Shown: positions 1 through 9,247, counted from the first letter of the stretch. The stretch is 59,284 nt of DNA from DASPKT01 sp035626475 (GCA_035626475.1 DASPNP010000013.1:1-59284), one strand, 5' to 3'. A program made the numbers and translations. Notes: generated by a model not told the origin, from the sequence alone.

Positions 1-1
1 G

Positions 2-859
2 CAGGAGCTGGCGACGGTCCGGCGCGAGGCGGCGGGCCGGGCGGGGGCTGCGGGTGCGGCGGGTGCCGGGCCTCAGGGCGGGGAGGCCGGGCCGGAGGGC
101 CGCCGCCCTTTCGCTGAGGGGTACCCGGAGTTCGACCCGGATCAGGCGCGCGATGAGGACGGGCGCTGGACCGACGGCGGGGGTGGAAGCACGCTGAAAG
201 GCGGTGCGCAGGAGGATGCGCTTAACTCTTCCAATGCCTCGGACGTGGCGGGTGAACCGCCAACGCGAGTGGCTGGTCGCGATCCTGATGAGGAGCGTCG
301 AGAGAATCTACGCCCGAGCCGTTTTTGGGATGGTTCAGATATCAGCGATGAGTTCCGATGGAAGCTCGACGCTGCAGAGCAGTCGAATGGCAATTACAAA
401 GCATTCAACGCTGAGGGCGGTGGGGTGGGGACGCTAGGACGTTATCAGTTACGTTCAGATGCATTGGCATCAGCCGGTTACCTAGATAACCGCACGGACA
501 CTTGGACTGGCAAAGACGGCATCAAGAGTGAGGGTGATTTTCTCGATAGCCCTAAGGCCCAGGAAATCGCGCTGGATAGCTTCTTGAAGAAGTTGGAAGA
601 CGAGTTCACAAGGAATAGGACAACCGACCACATCGGCAGTACAATCAAGGGCATCAAGGGTACGTTTCCGCTTACCTTAGGCGGGTTGGTCGCAGCAGGC
701 CATCGAACCGGACGGGGCAAGGTAAGAAAATATGTCAAGCTCTTATCGGAATACGGTTGGGACAGCGAAAAAGCACGGGCTTCCGGAAAGTGGGACAAGC
801 AGTTTGATTGGGTGGAGACACGACTGCGGGAGTTCAGTGCCTATAGCTACAAGAACTAA
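2..859 (+). CDS. Polymorphic-toxin-like protein, C-terminal part with lysozyme-like domain (5' end outside window)
   Basis: The frame is open from the window edge to the stop, giving 285 visible residues. The first ~35 are Ala/Gly/Arg-rich linker, followed by the module EGYPEFDPDQARDEDGRWTD (residues 39-58). The same module occurs in the toxin gene at 39671. The C-terminal ~200 residues contain AEQSNGNY, then GVGTLGRYQLR about 16 residues later. This resembles the catalytic Glu and G-x-YQ region of lysozyme-fold enzymes (E-S-x-G-x-Y ... GxYQ), so peptidoglycan is the inferred target. GC falls sharply after the linker, which suggests the C-terminal domain was acquired. The 3' end overlaps the next gene by 23 bases. 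The linker/toxin boundary is clear. The enzymatic assignment rests on short motifs only. Confidence 0.6.
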   Translation, partial: QELATVRREAAGRAGAAGAAGAGPQGGEAGPEGRRPFAEGYPEFDPDQARDEDGRWTDGGGGSTLKGGAQEDALNSSNASDVAGEPPTRVAGRDPDEERRENLRPSRFWDGSDISDEFRWKLDAAEQSNGNYKAFNAEGGGVGTLGRYQLRSDALASAGYLDNRTDTWTGKDGIKSEGDFLDSPKAQEIALDSFLKKLEDEFTRNRTTDHIGSTIKGIKGTFPLTLGGLVAAGHRTGRGKVRKYVKLLSEYGWDSEKARASGKWDKQFDWVETRLREFSAYSYKN

Positions 860-1445
860 GCTGCTGCTGCGACGAGGCGCCCTGATTCTTGCTGGCGTGA
901 TCGCGTCGGTGTCGGGGAGTGTCGCCAATGCTGAGAGTTTAGAGATTGTCCAGCTATCTGCCAGCAACTTCGGAGAGGATGAGGCATTCCTTAACGATCT
1001 TGCCAGCCGCGTAAGGGCCGCCGGTCTAGGTAAAGATTTCAGCGCGCGGGACTTCGATATCGGCCGCAAAGATTTGAATGGCGACGGTGTCGAGGAGTTG
1101 CTCGTATCCTTCTTCGGCATTCCGTGGTGCGGCGGCGGCCAATGTGAAACCTACAGCTACAGAAAGGTTGCAGGAACTTGGCAGTTCTCGGGCTCTGTTT
1201 CGGCATTGGAGGCAGGCAACGTTTCGCGATCCGATAGAGAGCTTGACCTCTGGTACGAAGTGGCAGTTCGGCCACGGAAGGAAGGCGGGTGGCACATCCT
1301 TTCCGATCACCCGAAATCGGGCGGTGACTGCGATCGGTATTGGATCGAGAAAACCAACGATGCATCTCTGCTGGACCCAATCGAGCAGCCGGTTCCTCTC
1401 GGCTCGGCTGGGTATTTCGGCGTGAGATGTGGCAGCTGGCGTTAG
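837..1445 (+). CDS. Secreted putative immunity protein for the lysozyme-like toxin
   Basis: A GTG start at 837 follows a good ribosome site (cgggag at 827-832) and overlaps the toxin stop, implying translational coupling. It gives 202 residues. The N-terminus is a signal peptide: basic TRTKLLLRR, a hydrophobic core, then a SVANA-type cleavage site near residue 28. The mature protein has DLNGDGVEELLV followed by a Cys pair (WCGGGQC) and later cysteines, suggesting disulfides in the periplasm. A periplasmic location fits protection from a peptidoglycan-degrading toxin. A paralogue with the same landmarks is broken at 1849-2430. I do not recognise a named family. Immunity function is inferred from position, overlap and export. 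Confidence 0.6.
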   Translation: MPIATRTKLLLRRGALILAGVIASVSGSVANAESLEIVQLSASNFGEDEAFLNDLASRVRAAGLGKDFSARDFDIGRKDLNGDGVEELLVSFFGIPWCGGGQCETYSYRKVAGTWQFSGSVSALEAGNVSRSDRELDLWYEVAVRPRKEGGWHILSDHPKSGGDCDRYWIEKTNDASLLDPIEQPVPLGSAGYFGVRCGSWR

Positions 1446-1468
1446 GGGCTGCTGAACGACTACTCAAA

Positions 1469-1496
1469 GGGCGGGCCAAGAGGCTCGCCCTTTTTT
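1469..1496 (+). terminator. Rho-independent terminator after first cassette
   Basis: A 9-bp stem GGGCGGGCC / GGCTCGCCC (one G-U pair) with an AAGA loop is followed by six T residues. It closes the first toxin/immunity cassette. A similar gggcgag/ctcgccc hairpin closes the array at 2517-2545. Confidence 0.85.
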
Positions 1497-1506
1497 ATCT
1501 AACCTG

Positions 1507-1836
1507 GTGGGGGCCTTGCTGCCGGCGCAGGAGTTGGCGACGGCCAAGCGCGAGGCGGCGGGCCGGGCAGGTCCCCAGGGCGGCCGCCTTTTCGCTGAGG
1601 GCTACCCGGAGTTCCGGGCCAACCAAGCGCAGGATGAGAACGGCCGGATCTCCATGGCGGGTTTTGTGGCCGCAGGACACCGCGCAGGAGGGCGATTGGT
1701 GAGAGAGTACATAAACTTGTTGGCCGCCAATGATTGGAACAGTCATTTGGCACGCACCTCCGAGAACTGGAGCGATAAATACGACATGATCGAAACTCGA
1801 CTGCGCCAGTTCAGCGTCTCAACCTTCAAGAAATAG
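1507..1836 (+). pseudogene. Decayed second toxin cassette (linker fused to last third of lysozyme-like domain)
   Basis: The 5' part (about 1523-1630) repeats the linker found at the window start: AQELATAKREAAGRAG, then a degraded EGYPEF module. It then jumps straight to AGFVAAGHRAGGRLVREYI, which aligns with the last ~65 residues of the upstream toxin (AAGHRTGRGKVRKYV) and shares the D..ETRLR.FS ending. About 130 residues, including the proposed catalytic Glu and GRYQ, are missing, so an internal deletion has removed the active site. There is no promoter or full N-terminal carrier, so this is a displaced cassette remnant. GTG at 1507 is only the nominal first start codon. Confidence 0.7.
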
Positions 1837-1848
1837 GAGCGATCCGGA

Positions 1849-2430
1849 ATGAGGTGCTTAGCGGTTTTTTGCCTCATCCTCGCTTCCCAGGCGAATGCTT
1901 CCGTCATTGAGGAGCGCATTCAGCTGCACAGGGGCAAATTCGGCAAGGGTGAGGCATTCCTGAGTGAAATGCTTGTGCGCCTTAACTCCAGCGAGAACGA
2001 TGCGCAGCTAACCACTCAAGACATTTATGTCGGCTGGCATGACCTGAACAGCGATGGAACCCAAGAACTTCTGGTAGCTTTCTTGGGCGTTCGCTGGTGT
2101 GGGCCGGAACAGTGCGCTATCTTTGTCTACTGACAGTCGCCACAGGGATGGACGCAAGCTGGGGCTGTCGATGCAGTTGAAGTTGCGGAGATCAATTCGG
2201 AGAGCGGTGCATTCGATAGACGGTACGAGGTGCAGTTATCTTCGCTAAATCATCGTGGTTGGCGCATCATCGAACCCGCATTCTCGTCCGGTCACGGCAA
2301 TCAATATTGTTGGCACGAAAGACTGAGGCGCAACAACATCCAAGAAGACTCTATGGGCCATGAATTCCAGGCGGGATCTGCGGGTTATTTTATGGCTGAC
2401 TGTCAAGATCCTGAAGCGGGTGAGAAGTAG
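1849..2430 (+). pseudogene. Broken paralogue of the secreted immunity protein (in-frame TGA)
   Basis: ATG 1849 follows aggagcgatccgga. The protein starts with a signal peptide (MRCLAVFCLILASQANA) and then parallels the gene at 837: GKFGKGEAFLSEML, DLNSDGTQELLVAFLG, VRWCGPEQC. The reading frame stops at a TGA at 2131-2133, yet homology continues in the same frame to 2430 (GWTQAGAVDAVEV, RRYEVQL, GWRII, FQAGSAGYFMADC). These match GTWQFSGS, LWYEVAV, GGWHIL and LGSAGYFGVRC of the intact copy. A single nonsense change therefore splits it. The 94-residue N-terminal part could still be made. Confidence 0.75.
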
Positions 2431-2511
2431 TTCTTCAAGAACTAGCCAGCCGAGACCGTGGTCGAGCGCAGCCCCGAGAACGGGATCAGGATCGAGATCA
2501 CCCGGGAGTAA
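2431..2511 (+). pseudogene. Relic 3' coding end after the toxin array
   Basis: After the immunity pseudogene stops, the same frame resumes as GC-rich coding-like sequence. It ends ETVVERSPENGIRIEITRE at a TAA (2509-2511), interrupted by a TAG at 2443. The base composition returns to that of the chromosome. It may be the last codons of the gene into which the low-GC cassettes were inserted. There is no start codon or ribosome site of its own. Low certainty. Confidence 0.35.
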
Positions 2512-2516
2512 CGGAG

Positions 2517-2545
2517 GGGGCGAGCCTGACTGGCTCGCCCCTTTC
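2517..2545 (+). terminator. Rho-independent terminator closing the toxin array
   Basis: A 10-bp perfect stem GGGGCGAGCC / GGCTCGCCCC (2517-2526 and 2532-2541) with a TGACT loop is followed by TTT. It lies directly after the relic coding end. The ~100 bases up to 2644 hold nothing else I can identify. Confidence 0.7.
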
Positions 2546-2644
2546 AGTCTGGACTTTGCTCCGGCTGTCTACCGCATCGCGCGTCAGGGCCATTCAAGGG
2601 CGGCGCGGACATCTCCGATGGATGGCCGGCAGTCGACTCCCGCC

Positions 2645-3649
2645 TCAGCTCACCTCGGCATGCTTCATGGCGTAGAAGCGGTAGACCCGCAGGCCCGATT
2701 CCAAGGCGGCGACGCGGCGGGCCCAAAGTTCGACCTCCTCCACCACGGCGACCTTGGTCTCGTTGTCCATGGAGTGCTGCTCCAGATGCTGCACCAGCCC
2801 CTGGATGGCGTTCAGGATCAGCGACTTGTGCATGTCCGAGATATCCTCGGCGATGCGGATGTCCAGCCGGCGCTGCTCCAGCGCCGAGACGTACTGGCCG
2901 ACCTCCCAGGGCTGCGGCTCCACCGGCTCGTGGCTCAGCCAGCTGTCGTAGTTGCGGCCGCGCGGCACCGCCTTGTCGATGACGTAGTCGGTGAAGAGCA
3001 GCTGGCCGCGCGGCTTCATGCAGCGCTCGACCCCGTCGATCATGCCGTCCTTGTTGCGGACGGTGAAGAAGCATTCCTTGGCGAAGACGCAGTCGACGCG
3101 CTTGGGCCAGGCGAACTTCTCCGGCTCGAACAGCTGCACCGGCGCCTGCCGCGCCTGGCCGGACTTGTGCGAGCGGAACATGCCGGCCTCGGCCAGCGTC
3201 GGGTTGCCCTCCAGTCCCGTCACCCAAGCGCCGAACTGCTTGGCCATGGCGCGGGTCGAGCCGCCCAGGCCGGCGCCGATGTCCAGCACGCTCATGGCCG
3301 GGTTCAGGCCGAAGGGCTTCACCAGGGTGGGGATGTGCTCGTCGCCGCCGGGGGTCGCGAAGCCGTCGCCCCAGATCTTCTCCACCACGCCGATGCGGGT
3401 GGCGGTCCAGAGTGGCTTGCCGTTGCGGTTGAGATGGTCGCCGTCGGCACCCTGGGCCCCCGCCCCGCCGATGCCGGCGGCCGCGTCGCGCTCCGCCTGG
3501 ATGCGGCGGCGGCGCTCCATGATCGCCTCGAGGTCGTAGCCCTCCCACCAGATCAGGAAGCGCTCGCGCAGGGTGAGCGAGGGCACCTCCCCCTCCTCCG
3601 TGGGCCGGGGGGCGAGCAGGCTGGTCTCGGTGCCGGGACTGGTTCCCAT
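2645..3649 (-). CDS. SAM-dependent methyltransferase
   Basis: The protein has 334 residues. Motif I of class I methyltransferases is clear near residue 120: MSVLDIGAGLGGSTRAMAK. This is followed by an acidic ribose-binding position (VTGLEGNP) and an FAKECFFTV motif IV-like stretch. The pattern resembles phosphoethanolamine and sterol small-molecule methyltransferases more than RNA or protein enzymes. There is no signal peptide or membrane segment. It is a single gene, diverging from the NtrC-type regulator with a 108-base spacer that must hold both promoters. The substrate cannot be read from sequence. Confidence 0.8.
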   Translation of the reverse strand: MGTSPGTETSLLAPRPTEEGEVPSLTLRERFLIWWEGYDLEAIMERRRRIQAERDAAAGIGGAGAQGADGDHLNRNGKPLWTATRIGVVEKIWGDGFATPGGDEHIPTLVKPFGLNPAMSVLDIGAGLGGSTRAMAKQFGAWVTGLEGNPTLAEAGMFRSHKSGQARQAPVQLFEPEKFAWPKRVDCVFAKECFFTVRNKDGMIDGVERCMKPRGQLLFTDYVIDKAVPRGRNYDSWLSHEPVEPQPWEVGQYVSALEQRRLDIRIAEDISDMHKSLILNAIQGLVQHLEQHSMDNETKVAVVEEVELWARRVAALESGLRVYRFYAMKHAEVS

Positions 3650-3757
3650 CCCGCTAATCTACCCGGAACGTCCCAGGGTTGAAACCGTCAACAATTGCCT
3701 ATGCCCGGCGCCGCCGCCGGGACTATCATCCCGGCCGCGCCACATCCTTTCGCGGCC

Positions 3758-5188
<1,431 letters not shown>

Positions 5189-5455
5189 GCCGTGCCGGCG
5201 GGTCCCTCGCGACTCGGATCCGGGCATCGAAGGGGGCGGTCCTAGGACCATCCGCCGAGGTTCCTGCCCAATGGTGGCACTCCGCGCATTACAGGTGCGC
5301 GGGCGCGGAAACGGGTATAAGCTGGTTTTCGGGATGGAGGCCGGCCTCGGCACTGCCAGGAAAAAGATTTTCCCTGGCGGCGTAATGCGGGTACTGTCCT
5401 TGCAGCCGGGTCGCCGGTTAAGTCTCTTTTACCTACTACGTAGAGTCCAGACCAC
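5189..5455. other. Leader/promoter region of the cold-shock gene
   Basis: There are 267 bases with no gene. The AT-richer 3' half contains a hairpin at 5356-5377 (CCAGG-AAAA ... TTTT-CCTGG, one bulge) and a TATAAG at 5316. Long structured leaders are usual for cold-shock mRNAs, so this is probably the 5' untranslated region. I could not pick a convincing -35 element. Confidence 0.4.
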
Positions 5456-6064
5456 ATGTACGAGCGCCGTTCTCCTCAGAGCCCCCAGATCACCCGGCGG
5501 AGCGTCAACGCCACCGTCAAATGGTACAACCCCACGAAGGGCTTCGGCTTCGTGACCCTCTCCGACGGGTCGCCCGACGCTTTCCTGCACGCCTCGGTCG
5601 TGCAGTCCTTCGGCCACGACTCGCTGGCGGACGGCACGTCCATCGTCTGCGACCTGTCGGCCGGCCAGAAGGGTCCGCAGGTGGCCGCCATCCACAGCGT
5701 CGACGAGTCCACCGCCGCGCCGCGCCGTGAGCGCAGCGAGGGTGGCTTCGGCGGCGACCGCGGCGGCTACGGCGACCGCGATCGCGGCGGCTTCGGCGGC
5801 CCCCCGCGCCGTTCGGCCGGCGGCGGCGGTTACGGCGACCGTGACTCGGGCCCGACCGAGACCATCGAGGGCACCGTGAAGTTCTTCAGCGCCGACAAGG
5901 GCTTCGGCTTCGTGACCCCGGACGGCGGCGGGAAGGACGTGTTCGTGCACGTCACCGCGCTGGAGCGCTCGGGCGTCCGTTCGCTGACCCCGGAGCAGCG
6001 CGTGCGGCTCACGACCTCCATGGGCCAGAAGGGCCCGCAGGCCAACCGCGTCGAGCTCCTGTAA
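5456..6064 (+). CDS. Double cold-shock-domain protein with RG/GY-rich linker
   Basis: 202 residues. Two cold-shock domains: the first at ~16-80 (VKWYNPTKGFGFVTL, DAFLHASVV) and the second at ~137-200 (VKFFSADKGFGFVTP, DVFVHVTAL). Each carries the RNP1-like KGFGFV and RNP2-like (V)FLH/VFVH patches that bind single-stranded RNA or DNA. They are joined by ~55 residues rich in Gly, Arg, Asp and Tyr (GGFGGDRGGYGDRDRGG and similar). Likely an RNA chaperone acting in cold or growth transitions. The long leader upstream suggests post-transcriptional control. Transcribed alone and closed by a strong terminator. Confidence 0.92.
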   Translation: MYERRSPQSPQITRRSVNATVKWYNPTKGFGFVTLSDGSPDAFLHASVVQSFGHDSLADGTSIVCDLSAGQKGPQVAAIHSVDESTAAPRRERSEGGFGGDRGGYGDRDRGGFGGPPRRSAGGGGYGDRDSGPTETIEGTVKFFSADKGFGFVTPDGGGKDVFVHVTALERSGVRSLTPEQRVRLTTSMGQKGPQANRVELL

Positions 6065-6093
6065 GCTCCTCGCCGGTTCCTGACGGAACGATC

Positions 6094-6131
6094 GGCGGCG
6101 CCACCCCCGGGTGGCGCCGCCTTTCTTTTTT
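6094..6131 (+). terminator. Terminator of the cold-shock gene
   Basis: A 13-bp perfect stem GGCGGCGCCACCC / GGGTGGCGCCGCC with a CC loop is followed by CTTTCTTTTTT. Confidence 0.9.
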
Positions 6132-6160
6132 GGGCCCGGGATTGCAGAGGCGCCGCCGCT

Positions 6161-6360
6161 TATCCCTCTCCCCTTGAGGGAGAGGGATGGGACCCGCGGC
6201 GAAGCCGTGGGAGGGTGAGGGGTCGGACGGCGAAGCCGGACGTTCTCCCCCTCAGATCAAGCGCTGCCGCCGAGAAGGCCCGGCTTCGCCGCTCCACCCC
6301 TCATCCTCCCCAAGCAGGCTTGGGGCCCCATCCTTCTCCCTCAAGGGGAGAAGGATCAAG
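6161..6360. repeat. Dispersed repeat REP1, copy a
   Basis: A ~200-base element framed by short palindromes: ccctctcc-ccttga-gggagaggg at the left end and atccttctcc-ctcaa-ggggagaaggat at the right. The body includes gggtgaggggtcgg and cccctcatcctccccaag. Related copies lie at 28905-29105 (same orientation) and 39509-39704 (inverted). No coding potential is evident. Together with the terminator it fills the gap between the cold-shock gene and ggt. Confidence 0.8.
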
Positions 6361-6423
6361 GGTACCCCCCTCCCCCGTCATTCCCTGCTGCGTGGCGCTG
6401 CGGCGCGTGGCATCCTCGCGGCC

Positions 6424-8187
6424 ATGCAGATGCTGACACGCCTGGCCGCGCGCGCGGCCCTCGCCGCCCTTCTCGCCTCCGCCCTGCCGGCCATGCCGGC
6501 CTGGGCGCAGTTCGTCGATCCGGAGCTGGCCTCGCCCCGGGACGAGAAGCCGCTGGTGCGCGCCAGGAACGCCATGGTGGTCACCGCCAACCCGTACGCC
6601 ACCGAGGCCGGGCGCGCCATGCTGGCCAAGGGCGGCAGCGCCGTCGACGCGGCCATCGCGGCGCAGCTGGTGCTGACGCTGGTGGAGCCGCAATCCTCGG
6701 GCATCGGTGGCGGCGGCTTCATGCTGGTCTGGTCGAAGGAGAAGGGGCTGGTCAGCCTGGACGGGCGCGAGACCGCCCCCGCCGGCGCCACGCCCGACCG
6801 CTTCATGACGCCGGACGGCAAGCCGATGGAGTTCCTGAAGGCGCTGGAGGGCGGCCGCGCCGTCGGCACGCCGGGCATCCCCGCGCTGCTGGCGGAATCG
6901 CACAAGCGCTGGGGCAAGCTGCCCTGGGCCGAGCTGTTCCAGCCGGCGATCCGGCTGGCCGAGGAGGGCTTCCCCGTCTCGCCGCGCCTGAACCTGCTGC
7001 TGCGCCAGTTCCGCCGCATCCTGGAGACCAAGCCCGACATGGTCGCGCTGTTCTTCCGCAACGGCGAGCCGCTGCCGGTGGGCGAGACCTTCCGCAATCC
7101 CGAGCTGGCGAAGACGCTGCGCGCCATGGCCGCCGGCGGCGCCGACGCCTTCTACAAGGGTTCCGTCGGCAAGGAGATGGTGCGCCACCTCAAGGCCGCC
7201 GCCGGCGAGGGCGGCCCCGCCACCGTTTCGGAAGCCGACCTCGCCGCCTACAAGGTGGTGGAGCGCGATCCGGTCTGCTCGCGCTACCGGGTCTACACGG
7301 TCTGCGGCATGGCCCCGCCCAGCTCCGGCGGGCCGGGCGTGGCGCAGATCCTGGGCCTGCTGGAGCGCTTCGACATGAAGGCGCTGGGGCCGGACAACCC
7401 GCAGGTCTGGCACCTGTTCGTCGAGGCGAGCCGCCTGGCCTATGCCGACCGCGACCGCTATGTCGGCGATCCCGGCTTCGTCCAGGTGCCGGTCAGCGGC
7501 ATGCTGGACCGCGGCTACCTGGCCGACCGCGCCCGGCTGATCGACCCGGCCAAGGCCGCCAAGGGCCCGGTCCAGGCGGGCGAGCCGCCCTTCCGCCAGG
7601 GTGCCCTGCCGACCGAGGGGGTGGAGTACGACGTCCCCTCCACCAGCCATCTGTCGGTGGTGGATGCCAGCGGCATGACCGTGTCCTTCACCACCTCGGT
7701 GGAGTTCGCCTTCGGCTCGTCCATGGTCAGCGGCGGCTTCATCCTGAACAACCAGTTGACCGACTTCTCCTTCGTGCCGGTGCGCGACGGCAGGCCGGTC
7801 GCCAACGCCGTGGCGGCGGGCAAGCGGCCGCGCTCCTCCATGTCGCCCACCATCGTCTTCGGGCCGGAGGGCACGCCGGCGCTGGTCGCGGGCTCGCCCG
7901 GCGGCGGCGCCATCATCGCCTATGTCGCGCAGACCGTGGTGAGCGTGCTTGAGTTCGGGCTGGACCCGGCCCAGGCCGTGAACCTGCCGCGCATCGTCAA
8001 CCGCAACGGTCCGACCGTGGTGGAGGACGGCCCCTGGGCGGAAGGGCTGAAGCAGGCGTTGGAGGGCATGGGCCATACGGTGCAGGTCCGCCAGGTGCCC
8101 AGCGGCCTGCACGTCATCAAGATCACGCCCGAGGGGCTCGAGGGTGGGGCCGATCCCCGCCGGGAAGGGACGGCGGCGGGGCTGTAA
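6424..8187 (+). CDS. ggt: Gamma-glutamyltransferase (glutathione hydrolase), exported
   Basis: From ATG 6424 the protein has 587 residues and a classic signal peptide (MQMLTRLAARAALAALL...PAWAQ). Upstream in-frame codons run through REP1 and are not used. The family hallmarks follow in order: VEPQSSGIGGGGF near the N-terminus, PPSSGGPGVAQ, and the autoprocessing site VPS-TSHLSVVD with the catalytic Thr at ~407. The last forms the new N-terminus of the small subunit. SPGGGAII near the C-terminus completes the active site. The enzyme cleaves or transfers gamma-glutamyl groups of glutathione in the periplasm. Length matches the family. Its last 65 bases overlap the convergent acyltransferase gene. 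Confidence 0.96.
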   Translation: MQMLTRLAARAALAALLASALPAMPAWAQFVDPELASPRDEKPLVRARNAMVVTANPYATEAGRAMLAKGGSAVDAAIAAQLVLTLVEPQSSGIGGGGFMLVWSKEKGLVSLDGRETAPAGATPDRFMTPDGKPMEFLKALEGGRAVGTPGIPALLAESHKRWGKLPWAELFQPAIRLAEEGFPVSPRLNLLLRQFRRILETKPDMVALFFRNGEPLPVGETFRNPELAKTLRAMAAGGADAFYKGSVGKEMVRHLKAAAGEGGPATVSEADLAAYKVVERDPVCSRYRVYTVCGMAPPSSGGPGVAQILGLLERFDMKALGPDNPQVWHLFVEASRLAYADRDRYVGDPGFVQVPVSGMLDRGYLADRARLIDPAKAAKGPVQAGEPPFRQGALPTEGVEYDVPSTSHLSVVDASGMTVSFTTSVEFAFGSSMVSGGFILNNQLTDFSFVPVRDGRPVANAVAAGKRPRSSMSPTIVFGPEGTPALVAGSPGGGAIIAYVAQTVVSVLEFGLDPAQAVNLPRIVNRNGPTVVEDGPWAEGLKQALEGMGHTVQVRQVPSGLHVIKITPEGLEGGADPRREGTAAGL

Positions 8188-9247
8188 TCCCGCCCACGGC
8201 GGTCCGGCCGGCGTCCCACCGGTCGCGCAGCCGCATGGAAGGCCGCTCGATCAGGACCCAGGAGAGCGCGGCCAGCGCGATGGAGAGCGGCGCCAGCAGC
8301 GCCAGCCCCCAGGGGCCCGTCGCCTGCTCCCACCAGCCGGTGCGCTCGCCCAGCTGGCCGGCGCCCCACAGCAGCAGCGGGTGCCAGAGATAGACGCCGT
8401 AACTGATCCGCCCCAGCCCGACCGGCCAGGGATGCTGCAGCAGGCGCCCCGCGACGCCGCCGAAGCCGCGGTCGGCGCGGGCCACCAGCCAGACCAGGAA
8501 GGGCAGCGCCAGCAGGTCCGGCAGCGCCGCCGCCAGGGGCCCGCCCTCGCCCGAGAAGGGCAACGCCAGGGAGAAGAGCAGCAGGGCGAAGCCAGCGGGC
8601 CCCGCCCCCCGGCCGGGCAGGCTGGGCCCGACCACCGCCAGCAGGCAGCCGGCCGCCAGCGCGTCCAGCGAGGCCGGCAGCAGCCCCAGCATCGCCATGT
8701 CGTTCCAGCCGAGGAAGGCCCCCAGCAGCCGGAACAGCGGGCCGATGGCGAGGCCCGCCAGGCACGCGGCCGGCAGCGCCCGCACCGGCAGGGCCAGCAG
8801 GATCGCCGGCCAGAGCAGGTAGAACTGCTCCTCCACCGCCAGGGACCAGAAATGGTTGGCGACCCAAGGATCCCAGGTCGCGTTCCAGGCGAAGTGGATG
8901 TTTGACAGGTGCGCCAAGTGCCAGCCGGCGCTGCCGCGGATGCCCTCGGCGTCAAGCGCCAGCATCACGAACAGGCAGGCATAGTAGGCCGGCAGCAGCC
9001 GCCAAGCGCGGCGCCAGTAGAAGCGCCTGAGGATCGGGCCTGTGTTCGCCGCCCCAGTCCGGGCCGCCAGCAGCTGGGCGGTGATCAGGAAGCCGCTCAG
9101 CACGAAGAACAGCCGCACGCCCAGGTGCCCGGCATGCCAGACCACCGGATGCAGGTCGGGCCAGAAATGATGGACCAGCACCAGCGAGACCGCGACGGCG
9201 CGCAGGCCGTCGAGCTGGGGGCGGTAGCCCGGGGTCGCCTGGCTCAT
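8123..9247 (-). CDS. Acyltransferase 3 family membrane protein (OafA/YrhL-like)
   Basis: 374 residues from ATG 9247 (GTG 9274 would add nine). The N-terminus has the hallmark YRPQLDGLRAVAVSLVLVHHF, containing the proposed catalytic His, followed by FFVLSGFLIT and the RRFYWRR-RLLPAYY block. About ten hydrophobic helices follow, then VEEQFYLLWP and GVYLWHPLLL. These proteins transfer acyl groups to cell-surface sugars or lipids from the inner membrane. There is no glycan cluster alongside, so the substrate is unknown. The C-terminal tail is disordered and overlaps the 3' end of ggt on the other strand. Confidence 0.9.
   Translation of the reverse strand: MSQATPGYRPQLDGLRAVAVSLVLVHHFWPDLHPVVWHAGHLGVRLFFVLSGFLITAQLLAARTGAANTGPILRRFYWRRAWRLLPAYYACLFVMLALDAEGIRGSAGWHLAHLSNIHFAWNATWDPWVANHFWSLAVEEQFYLLWPAILLALPVRALPAACLAGLAIGPLFRLLGAFLGWNDMAMLGLLPASLDALAAGCLLAVVGPSLPGRGAGPAGFALLLFSLALPFSGEGGPLAAALPDLLALPFLVWLVARADRGFGGVAGRLLQHPWPVGLGRISYGVYLWHPLLLWGAGQLGERTGWWEQATGPWGLALLAPLSIALAALSWVLIERPSMRLRDRWDAGRTAVGGITAPPPSLPGGDRPHPRAPRA

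Noticed and set aside
3695..3757. Upstream start of the NtrC-type regulator
   Set aside because: Adds 21 residues with no family similarity or ribosome site; ATG 3758 places the receiver domain at the usual distance.
5316..5321. TATAAG as the -10 box of the cold-shock gene
   Set aside because: No acceptable -35 hexamer 16-18 bases upstream.
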